Positions 1-9,285 of a DNA stretch of 64,000 bases are shown here, in pieces. A model generated the notes under the pieces. It did not search any database. It saw only the letters and a program-made list of their open reading frames with translations, and had not been told where the DNA came from. Origin of the DNA: Linnemannia hyalina (taxonomy: Eukaryota > Mortierellomycota > Mortierellomycetes > Mortierellales > Mortierellaceae); assembly GCA_019671135.1 (NCBI GenBank), contig JAHRHY010000001.1:124001-188000 (forward strand), read 5' to 3'. Each line of letters begins with the position of its first letter. Positions within the stretch are counted from its first letter, which is position 1. The position numbers were made by a program, and so were the translations under genes.

Positions 1-236
1 ATATAGTGTTCAAGTGAACGAATTCTGCTTGTCTATGGAGAAAAAAAAACCGACAGTGGCCGCTTGTGGTGGCTTTCGCCGTGTTCGTGCTTGATGCCAT
101 GGTAAAAAGAGTAAGAAAAAAAAAAGAAAAGGAGATGGAGCCGGAGGAGAGGCAAATTTGGGGGAGTCCTGAGAGGCGAGATCCTAGTTGATTACAATAG
201 AACGGCGGATCAACCATCCCCTCTTAGAGCCATCCA

Positions 237-2290
237 CTAGTCTGTGTACAGCCTCTGTTCATAGATGTAGTCGATCACTGCCGTTGGCAAGAGGTACTTG
301 ATCGACATGCCTCGGCGGATGAAGAGCCTGATCTTTGTCGAGCTGATATCGTTATAGATGAGCTGCTTGATCACAAAGACGTTGCGCCGGTGCTTGTACA
401 GGACGTCGTGCGACAGCAGGAACTCATACACATCTGATCCTGTTCTCTCCAGAATCAAACATCCGTATTTTCCGATAATGTGGTGAAGCTATTTGTTTTT
501 GAGAGTAAGGAAGATAGTGGTCAATTGGTTGGTTCGTATCTAAATGTTGCCATCAATCCCGTTCATAGTAACGAAGTAATCCTGGATCCTGAAGACTTAC
601 ATCGGCAGTAGCCCAGACATCGGGAGCGGCAAAGGACTGGACCAAGTCTCCACCAGCAAGAAGCATAATTTTGATCGGCTTGTACTCGCCTACGTTCATG
701 TATATAAGATAGTGCAGAGTTAGTGAACGTGTAATGACTCCCTAAACATCAAACAGTCGGTTCCTCCTGTGTGTGAAGTGGGATGAAAACATACCATTCT
801 TCAGCTTGACGCCACCTTCGCCGTCGGCGCCGTTGAGCTCGTACTGAAAGTGATCCAGAACAATAGCGGTGCGTTGGTAACTTGTCTGCAGACTCTCCCA
901 GCTGTCGACCATCAACCATGTGCTTGACTTTTCGACTGCCAGCTCGCACATGCGCACACGATGTTTTGCCTCTGCCAGTCCTTGCTTCTGATAAAAGTCG
1001 GACACGGGTGAAAAGTACCCTCCCATGATTTCAAAGTCGGTGTTTTCCAAAACGTGGTCTCGGGCCATTTCTAAACGAGACCAAAAGTGGGGGGAGGGAA
1101 GAAGAGCGGTTGTTGAAATTAGTTTTCCATCACTGGACAAAAAACTGGAGGATACTTTTACGCTTCTTGCACACGATTCTGTCGCCCTTTTTTTTTCTTT
1201 GTCGACCGATCACTCTCCATTTCAATAAATGAAAAGAAAAAAAAAGGAACGCGGTCGTGAAAATAAAAGGTTGTGAAAGGCGAGCCGGGCCGCGAGTGGG
1301 TGAAACGGCGAGGCACAATAAACGTCTGTTGTCTGCACATGGATCGTGGTCGATTGTCACCAAAAAAAAAAAAAAAAAATCATTATTAACCAAAGAACAA
1401 TTGCATTTTGTGCATACCAAACATGCGGAGATGGAGGTATGTGATGGGAGAGAAAGATCCACACGCCACGATCACCAAGGGCGTCTTGGACTCGTCTATA
1501 AGGTTGATTTGGGATAAGAATGGACAAAAGGAGCGGGTTCAGGATTCGTGAATACGGCACAATAAACACGTATAATGTCATCAATTGGTCGTCCAATGTC
1601 GTATGTTGGGTCCGTTATGGCGCTGTATCCTCTCTCGAAAGCATTTATCGCTATTAACTGTTCCAAGATTGTTCGAATATGATCCGATCCGGCGTTTGTT
1701 CCAGCAAATACAATTTGAGCTGACTGTATGTACCTTTCATTTGGTGTGGGATTCTCTGCCGTGGGAAGGTATAGTTGGTGGCATCAAAGATCTCTGTTGA
1801 GCCATAGGCCTCTGTATGCTGTCGATCCGAGGAGCTATTTGTTTTAGAAATGAAAACACCGATAACAAAGAGCCAACAAAAACAAAAGAAAAAAAATAAG
1901 AGTTTAACCTGTCATTAGTCATTCTGCGGGTATCGACAGACAAAAAGAACATTTTTCATCTCTCTTTTTTTTTTTTGTGTTGGGCGTCTTTTTTGGCTTT
2001 CTTATTATTGTTGTGTCTGGTACACTCTATCCCGTCTTGCTTGCTGTTGTGTCATTTATGTTTTTATCAGCGCCATCGTACCCTCACGATGACTCTTATT
2101 ATCTTTTCCTTTTCTGCGTTGTCTCTCCCTTTCGATCTGCGATATGCCTGGTACAAATGTTTTATATCTGACTTGAACAATACTCCTGATTAAGATCCTC
2201 CTGTGGCATTCTTAAATGGTTCCTTTGAGGTGAGGTTGCGTACCTGTTCAAGTTCCAGATGTTGTCGTCGACAGGCATTGGTGGTGGCAT
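237..2290 (-). CDS. NMA1: Nicotinamide/nicotinate mononucleotide adenylyltransferase
   Basis: This enzyme makes NAD+ or its deamido form from NMN or NaMN plus ATP, the shared last step of NAD synthesis and salvage. Six exons assemble in phase: 2244-2290, 1734-1834, 1418-1495, 795-1070, 601-689, 237-488, giving 280 aa. The nucleotidyltransferase signature CGSFSPITYLH lies at residues 61-71, followed by the yeast-like FEIMGGYFSPVSD, the WLMVDSWESLQ block, KIMLLAGGDL and the C-terminal ISSTKIR (245-251). The C-terminal exon is close to yeast Nma1 throughout (HHIIGKYGCL, ERTGSDV). The start at 2290 is chosen because the exon MPPPMPVDDNIW joins in phase 2 to the next exon. The first two exons encode only a poorly conserved N-terminus, so the start is less certain than the rest. 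Identity is very secure. Confidence 0.95.
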
Positions 2291-3598
2291 TGTTGGGGAC
2301 AGTATTTTGTAAGTAAGAAGGGGGGGGGTAACAAGGGGAAGAGAGGCGTAAAGGGAGGCAGCTATTGATAAGTGCGTGTGTTGCTTGGTATAAAGTGGTG
2401 GCAAAGAGTCAATGTGATGTGGAATTGTAGCAAAAGAGCAGAGGGGTGATGTGGGAATGAGAAAGAACAAAGAGTGGTGGCAGTTGTTGTTGTTGTTGGT
2501 GATTGGTTTAGAGTGTCGTTGATGGATGAACAAGTGATGAAGGAAAGAAAGTTGTTGTTTGGCGAGAGAGTGAAAAGAGAGGAGCGAAAGAGAAAAAAAG
2601 GGCAAAGAGAGAGAGAAAGGCGCAACAAAAAAGAAGAGTGGCAAAAGGCGAATCTTTAAAGCCATAAGAGTGGGAAAAAAGAGGCTCGACCTGGACAAAG
2701 CATCAACGACAAGCAAAAGGCCTAGTGATGATCAATTGAACCAATCATCACTGCAGTCACACTCAACCTGCTTGAACCCATATCTCACACTCACACATCT
2801 CAAGGCTGACTGAGAAACGAAGCACCGGGCCTCTCTTGGTCTCTTCAGTTCGTTCCTCGGGCGGTTGACTTGCTCTGGGCAGTTGATCTTGCCTTATCAG
2901 GATGACCAAGGTTCTCTTTCTTATCTGCTGGATCCACAATAACGAAGGTGTATTCCTTGTGTATTTTACAACTCTATCTGCTGTTTTGTCTCTCTTTCTT
3001 TCTTTCGCCGCCTCATCACTATCAACTAGCCCTGTCCAGTTGTCTTTGTTCCTTGTTTGCGATCAATTGACTACGCAAACGCAAAGAATCGTTCAAAATG
3101 CGGGAAAAAAGGGGCAGATGAATGCACAGGTCGCGTCTTTTTCCGATCCACAAAAGAAAAGGTCTCTTTCTTTCCGAGGTGGACTCATTCGCTCAACAAT
3201 GAAAAGGCTGTACACAGCGCAAAGACCCCTTTCTCTTCCTTTGACTCCAGCTCTTTCTCTTTGACTCCAGTTCTTTCTCGTTGACTCCATGTCTTTCTCT
3301 TTGACTCCAATCAATTGACCAGCATCCCTACTAACCTTCCTCCCCTTCTTTACCCGACGACCCACTACCTTATCCATCAACTAGAAAATGGATAAAATGG
3401 ATACACCCTTCCTCCTGGAAGCTCCTTCCACGCACCAGAGTCAAAATAAAAATATTAATGGGGTAAAACTAGTTGCACACGCGATCATTCAATTTACTCT
3501 CATGTGACTCGTAGCTTCGTTGGGATCCTTTCCTTTGCCACCAAAGTGTGGACATGGCATGATAGAATAGTAAACAGGATATTATATTTAAAGAAGGA
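2291..3598. other. Intergenic: NMA1 upstream region and 3' flank of the next gene
   Basis: No supported gene. The first part, next to the NMA1 start, is strongly strand-biased: pyrimidine-rich on the minus strand, as is usual for leaders in this window. It holds three copies of the TCAATTGA octamer (2732, 3063, 3311) and a short tandem repeat around 3239-3311. Short open frames here are low-complexity Ser/Leu/Phe or Lys/Arg translations. Confidence 0.6.
3239..3311. repeat. Short tandem repeat, about 20 bp unit
   Basis: The unit TTTGACTCCAG-TTCTTTCTC recurs about three and a half times with small changes in length (19-21 bp), ending in a partial TTTGACTCCAA copy. The array directly abuts a TCAATTGA octamer at 3311. 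No function is evident. It lies between the NMA1 promoter and the 3' end of the secreted-protein gene. Confidence 0.75.
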
Positions 3599-4888
3599 CT
3601 ACATTGCATAGTAGATGCTCTTGGATCCAATGGTGATAAAGGTGTCGGCAACCAAGGCGACAACAGAATCAGGGATCTTCTTGTCACCCTGCTGACCCAC
3701 CATCACAGGCTTGCCTGTCCTCAGACTCTCCCGAAGGGCGACCCGGGTATGGGCAGGAGGGAGGTGCGTGTTGGCCGAGATGGAGATCGCAGCATAGATC
3801 TTGCCGTCAATAACAGCCTCGAGCGACGATGCCGCCTTGTACGTGATCCGGGCAACACGGATAGAAGACTTCGCGACCAGGTTGCTACATTCATCCCGCT
3901 GTGCGTCCGCCACGAATTGAGCATTACTCGATCCTGCGTTGCTAATAGGGTTGCCCGAGTTAACAAAGTCGTCGGTCCAGGTCTCGATCAGGTTGAGGGT
4001 GCACCGACTGGCCGCCGTGTTGGGTGTAGAAATGCTGAGTTTCTTGTGGACTTCCTCGTGCATTCCTTGTTGAGTCACTAGGTTGACTCTCTCGTTCGGT
4101 GGTGCCAGGCGGTAGCGGGAACGGTACTGGAGGTTGTAGGCCCACTGCCAGCCATGCCTGTCACCCTCGTAGTAAGGGTACAGCATCATCCGGTGAGGTC
4201 CGTACGCCTGCCACATCACCGTCGACTCGTGCATTGGGCTGACTGTGGCGTCGTAGCTGATCTTCATCCCCGACTCGTAGAACGCGAAACCATTGGAGAA
4301 TTCGTCAATAGAACAAGTCGTCTTGCCCGAGAACAGCATACTGCGGTCGGGTCCGCTGGCAAACCCGACACAGATCGGGTACTTGGCCTGATGGATGTCC
4401 TTCTTGGTGTTAGCGGTGAAAATGAACAATGTTGTCCAGCCCGCGATATCGCACGACATCTTGTTCTTGAAGATTTTGGAACGGGCTCCTACACCGTCAA
4501 AGGCATAGCCGACACAGAAGGGGAGAATATCGGTCGAAGCGGCCGCTTTGCTGACGGCGTTGGTACGGGAGGCGGCCGTGTTCCCGTAGACGGCCTCGTG
4601 GTATTTGGCGATGTGTTTTGCGGCATCCTCATAGTCGTAGTCGACAGTGTATTTACGAAGCTCAGAGTCGTCGGTGACGGTGAAGGGTTGGTTTCCGTTA
4701 GTGGCTGGGTGGGTGCCGTTCTTTGAGGAGCCATCTGAAGGTGGGAGGGATGTGGATGTGGGTGAGAGTGCAAAGGTAGTGGATGGGGCTGGGGGTGGTG
4801 CGAAGGTAGATTCGATGACGGGCGCAGCTTGAACGGCGATGGTCAAGGCGGTGGCTACGAGGAGCGAGATGATAGTAGGGACTTTCAT
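3599..4888 (-). CDS. Secreted protein with duplicated Cys-containing modules, function unknown
   Basis: Single-exon gene, 429 aa, starting at ATG 4888. Residues 1-21 form a classical signal peptide (hydrophobic ISLLVATALTIAV, then QAAP). Residues 22-70 are a Pro/Ser/Thr-rich linker. Two related modules follow: PFCVGYA at 123 with a second Cys at 146 (ARSKIFKNKMSC), and PICVGFA at 171 with a second Cys at 192 (DRSMLFSGKTTC). After that come a Trp/Tyr-rich segment (HGWQWAYNLQYRSRYRL) and a C-terminal mixed domain. I recognise no named family. The earlier in-frame ATG at 5044 would put a hydrophobic stretch in front of the signal peptide and is less likely. It is probably extracellular or in the cell wall. 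The window has no co-regulated neighbour. Confidence 0.85.
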   Translation of the reverse strand: MKVPTIISLLVATALTIAVQAAPVIESTFAPPPAPSTTFALSPTSTSLPPSDGSSKNGTHPATNGNQPFTVTDDSELRKYTVDYDYEDAAKHIAKYHEAVYGNTAASRTNAVSKAAASTDILPFCVGYAFDGVGARSKIFKNKMSCDIAGWTTLFIFTANTKKDIHQAKYPICVGFASGPDRSMLFSGKTTCSIDEFSNGFAFYESGMKISYDATVSPMHESTVMWQAYGPHRMMLYPYYEGDRHGWQWAYNLQYRSRYRLAPPNERVNLVTQQGMHEEVHKKLSISTPNTAASRCTLNLIETWTDDFVNSGNPISNAGSSNAQFVADAQRDECSNLVAKSSIRVARITYKAASSLEAVIDGKIYAAISISANTHLPPAHTRVALRESLRTGKPVMVGQQGDKKIPDSVVALVADTFITIGSKSIYYAM

Positions 4889-7753
4889 GATGGTATCTAT
4901 GTATGGAAGTATATATGTACAATGGTAAAGGAAGGAGAGTCTCAGTCTGGTGGAGGAATGTGTGTGCGAGGGAGACAGAGGCAAGAGTAATAGGAAGTGA
5001 AGGAGGGAGGGGGAGTTGAGAGTGTCGACTGAAGGAACCAACAAAAGTGGGCGATGGCCATGTCTTTTTATGTATGATTATCTTTTCGTTCCTTCACAGC
5101 TGTGGGATACCTTTAAGAAAGTACGCAACCCGGGGGTAGAACGGTTACGGTTAGGGCAAGGACCAATCCAAGGGAGAATACATATGAAATATGAGAGCAC
5201 TCACTTCCTGGTTTTATTCCTTTACTTTACAGTGTTGTGGGCATTCAAGGTGGCAATGGACACAAACACAATTGGACAAAGAACAAAAGGTGAGAGCATC
5301 CAAGTTGTAGTAGTGCCCCTTTGTCATCTTGATTGCAACAAGAAGATAGAGAAGTACTGTACGAGTCCAAGAAAAGAGATGCTAATGAAGCATTCCATCG
5401 GTAAGTAAGATGGTACTGCAATGCACTGTGCGAATTGAGGTCCCAGTCCCAGGCACGCACGAATAAATTAGGCACAGAAAAAGAATAATGCTCACAAGGA
5501 AGAAGGGGAGAAGGAGCATGGAATAGACTGCAATTATCTCTGACTTTGAGAGCATTCCGACACACACAACACAAATACCGGCCAACAATAATCCTAGTTC
5601 AGCAGTAGTCCAATCCAAAACCGATGTCCTCATTAAGAAATAGGAACCCACAGCCAAGGAATAGGGGGCCACCGTGCCCCCCAATGATCTATCCTTAGAT
5701 TCACATCTGTCGGGACATTTTCATTGGCATTCTTCATGGGAACTCTATAACCGACAGCCTGTTAGATACCTGTAACTTGATTACCTGGTGCCAAGAAGGA
5801 ATGTTTTCTAAGGGGAGGGAACGAAACAAAGATGTTCCATGTTCAGCCGTTCTGCTTGTTTGTGAGACGGTTGCACAAACGATGTCGGATTGTCGGGGCA
5901 TGTTGATATTCTACACAACCTACAGATCATGATTTTGTGACAAGTACGTGATGCATGTGCCGGAGGCCAACAAGAAGGAGTAGATAGGATGAATGGATGG
6001 GTGAACAGGTTTGTTCCTCCGCTCGTTGCATGAGTAAACAAATTCCTGCGAGAGCACAATCGTCAGAAGTCGGGGAAGCTATGATTTGCACACGACGCAC
6101 ACAAGAAGAAAAGGTATCGAGAGCACCATTGCCTTCTTCTTGTCAATGTTTTCTTCCTTCCACTGAGCCATGGCTCTGTTTGGCAATGCGAACCCATCCC
6201 ATGGGCGCGCATCGAAAAAATAAACTGGCGTTGGTCAACCCAACATCCGACATGCCCCATGAAAAAATTGGAAGACTTGTGGGAACACAAAAAAGGGCAG
6301 GGTCCCCATGTCGCTCTTGGTTTCTCAATGAGTTGTTACAAGATAAACGCAATGGTACAAGGGCTGCTTTGTAGGCAAGAAAAAAATGAAGACAATGGAC
6401 AATGGAGTGGAGGCGATCTTCAAGAAAGCCCAAGAAGATGGGTCATGAGGAATGTAATGAACACGGACCATGGTCTGAGAAAGAAAAATAAAGGAATGTT
6501 GATCCCATGTTCCATTCAGGAACGCTATCTCACAAAAAAATGTGGGCCTGACATAAAGCAGACTAGAACCATGTTGCACCTGACTTGCGTTTATTACCAA
6601 GTAGGGAAGAAGAGGCGAATGGCCATTTTGCAACAAAGGTTAAAGACGCCAGATCTATTCATGAGTCCACGTCCTATAGCGCTGTTCGTCCTGAGTACTT
6701 GAAACTGGCATTCGCCTCTATGTAGTCAACATCGGATCGCTGGCACTGTAGCTTCTTTGTGAATGACCATCACTATTAATTGGCGAATTTAGTGGTAGGA
6801 AACGCGTGCTTTTTCTCCGTGTTGGAGTAAAGTTGCGAGATCGAAAGGGACGGATCGCTACACGCTCAGTACCGCCACTGAAAGTGAGCGAGGAAGGAGA
6901 ATATTAAAGTAAGACGTGAGATAAGGGGGCGAGACATGAGAGAAAGAAATTGACCAGGTGTAAGTCTGGACATGTGCACAGATGGATATACTCATCAACT
7001 GTGCTCATGGCGCCCTTTACCTTTCACCGAGGAGCTCGTACTCGATGCGAGTTGGATAAAACAACATGCGCCAACATGCCGTAGTTGTGCAACCAAACAA
7101 CAAGTACCTTGCTGTGGTAGTGATGTCTGGTGAGAGCAGTAACTGGCGTACAGTACGTGGTGGATCCGTACTTCTAGGATGCGTATCCGACTTATGACCA
7201 AGGAAAGGTTTTTAATATCCCTGCCATCCACCTCTTCCCTTTATCTCGCTCTCGCTCTCGCAAAAAAGGAAGGAAGGCGAGAAAGAGGGGAATGTGTCCA
7301 TCATCATCTCAGGAACATACTCACACTCCGTCCCTAGGCAATAGGAATCGTTGGTGTAGGAACAAATAGATAGATGGATGGGACAGCTATGCAACCAGTT
7401 CGAGCAAGAATATATTCAACCACAGCAGTAAGCATGCTCCCATAAAAAAAGACAACTACCGTTGGCGCCTCTGACAAACATTATCAGTCCACAGATCATT
7501 TCCATTGCTCATAAGAAGAACATTTCTTCCTCCCTTTGTTTTGTTCACATCTCAGCCTCGCCCCTCTTCCTCACTTGACCAACCATACCCTCATACACAT
7601 CGCCGATCTTTTCAGGCCGTTGTTGAGACTAATCCGACAAGCAAATAACATAAAAGAGCTGAAAGCACGCCTGTACGGATGACAATATTTCGTTACCCTC
7701 CAAAATATTAATAAACATTTTTTCACTCTATTTTTGTAGCGTCTAGCCAAGAG
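4889..7753. other. Large intergenic region upstream of the secreted-protein gene
   Basis: About 2.9 kb without a convincing gene. The part nearest 4889 is the pyrimidine-rich (minus strand) leader of the secreted-protein gene, with a weak CATAAAAAG TATA-like element near 5064-5071. One hydrophobic minus-strand open frame (5382-5633) is listed separately. The rest, 5700-7750, has only short scattered frames on both strands with no recognisable motif, and base and codon use unlike the real genes here. Confidence 0.55.
5382..5633 (-). CDS. Possible small membrane-protein ORF, doubtful
   Basis: An 83-codon frame from ATG at 5633 encodes two clear hydrophobic stretches, one around LGLLLAGICVVCVGML and one around LLLPFFLVSIILFLCLIY, joined by a short polar loop. 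It could be a small two-span membrane protein or one exon of a longer gene. Codon use is AT-ending and unlike neighbouring genes, no family is recognised and no splice partner is apparent. It may equally be chance or decay. Confidence 0.2.
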   Translation of the reverse strand: MRTSVLDWTTAELGLLLAGICVVCVGMLSKSEIIAVYSMLLLPFFLVSIILFLCLIYSCVPGTGTSIRTVHCSTILLTDGMLH

Positions 7754-8076
7754 ATGATGTCCTACAAATCCACCCTAATCACCATTATTCTGCTCGCAGT
7801 CGTCTGCCTGATGCAATGAGCTTTTGCAGATGGATACGAAGAACTTTGTGTAGCGGCCTTCGAATCCAACGATTTCAACAACGAGAGCACGACGAAATGC
7901 TGCCAGACTTGGACGACCAACATGTCGGGGGGTCAACTCGATGGCTTTACAAAGTGCGTCCCATCATTGTCCACGCAGATTCCAAGAGCTATCACGGCAA
8001 GGGCAAGAGCAAGAACTACAAGCGTGATACCAGTAAGTGCGTCAGGCGCAACAGCAAGACGCGCAGCGACAGTTAG
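7754..8076 (+). pseudogene. Disrupted small secreted Cys-rich protein
   Basis: ATG at 7754 begins a signal peptide (MMSYKSTLITIILLAVVCLM) that is cut by an in-frame TGA at 7817-7819, codon 22. The same frame continues with AFADGYEELCVAAFES, then KCCQTWTTN and GGQLDGFTKC, a plausible mature Cys-rich secreted peptide. Around 7950 the coding character moves to the next frame, where C-ending codons give DSKSYHGKGKSKNYKRDTS and a stop at 8074-8076. One stop and one frameshift therefore separate it from an intact reading frame of roughly 105 residues. The only GT...AG pairs able to remove these defects are 25-31 nt apart, too short for an intron here. I call it a pseudogene, though a sequencing error or recoding cannot be excluded. 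Confidence 0.45.
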
Positions 8077-9285
8077 TAGAAAGTACTGTGTCTATTTCAT
8101 TATGTTTTACTTTTCTTCAACATGTTCGATTGAACATGTCGCACTCCATTCATTGTCTGTTGGTGCTACAGAAATAAAATATGTCTATCTCATCCGTGTA
8201 TGATTGTTGATCCATTGGTTCTCTGCTTTGTACTGTACTCCCACCTTCCTGTAACGATGTAGGCCTTTTGTTTCTTCAACATTGTCCATTGTGGTGTACG
8301 CTTTCTCGCTTCCCCCAATTGTATGTCTTCTTCGTGTTTTTCTCGAATGTTCAGTCGCTTACTGTAGATACACAGCCCTGTGCCATTGCGGTCCTGAAAA
8401 AACCCACTTTTCAGGGGACGGACATCGTCGATGCTCCTGCTCTCGCTATGATTTTGGTCCACATGAGGGCATTTTAGGTAATGGCCTCGCGAATCATAAC
8501 TAACAATCGACAAAGGAGTATGATAAAAACCTAGATGTAAGTACTACACTGTGGCCCAATCCCTTTTTGTTTACCATCAAGTGCGACGTAGTGCGGCAAA
8601 TGGTGGACCGGAGACTCATTGTAGGCTTGAGGGAACAAAGAGTTAAGGGTGGAAGAGTCGATTTATTACAGCAAGTAGCTTGAAAAAGTCTTTTATGTGC
8701 TTTTCTGTTGGTTCCTTTCTTCCTGCCAGACATCTTTTCGAGCAGCACGAACCGTGGTGCCACATGGGAAGGCAGTGTTCCTTAACCATGGGAGGAAGGA
8801 TCAGCGCCACCAATTTTTTTTGTAGGTGATCAGAGTTGGAATCTTGTAGTATGTACGACTCTAGTGTTCATCGTACGTCACATTTGGGTGCGAGGTGAGT
8901 TGAAGAGAGCGGACTTTGCGATCTCATCCTCCTTCGCGGACACAACGACGACCACGACGACGAACACCTTTACCTCCTACTCCTCTTTACCCTAAAAACT
9001 ACATAACCTACCCACCATCGACCACACCCCATCCACAGTCAGTGAGACGGCAAGCAGACAGGACATTTCAACCTCACAAAACAACCCACCGCAGCCGGTA
9101 CGGGATTATTGAACCACAACCACATGAGCACTTGTCGACGAAGTAGAGAATTCAAGAACTACCTCGGCGCGTAGATGACCTAGAAGAGCAAGTAGAAGGA
9201 CACGCATACTCACCTTGCTTTCGCACTCTCTCTTCTCACACCCACAAAATCTCCATGTATTCTCTCTTTCTATCGAACAATAGCC
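8077..9285. other. Intergenic: 5' region of NOT2
   Basis: No supported gene. The last 400 bp (about 8900-9285) switch to a C/A-rich plus-strand composition typical of leaders in this window, and carry the NOT2 promoter and 5' UTR. Short open frames at 8190-8763 on both strands show no family motif. Confidence 0.55.

Noticed and set aside
1500..1730. Open frame reading IVFAGTNAGSDHIRTILEQL... inside the NMA1 gene
   Set aside because: It lies wholly within NMA1 intron 2. The correct splice from 1734 to 1495 restores KDESKTPLVIVACGSFSP, so the frame is chance.
7754..8076. Selenoprotein interpretation of the in-frame TGA
   Set aside because: No SECIS-like hairpin was recognised by eye, the position is at a signal peptide cleavage region, and a second defect (frameshift) follows. 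Pseudogene is simpler.
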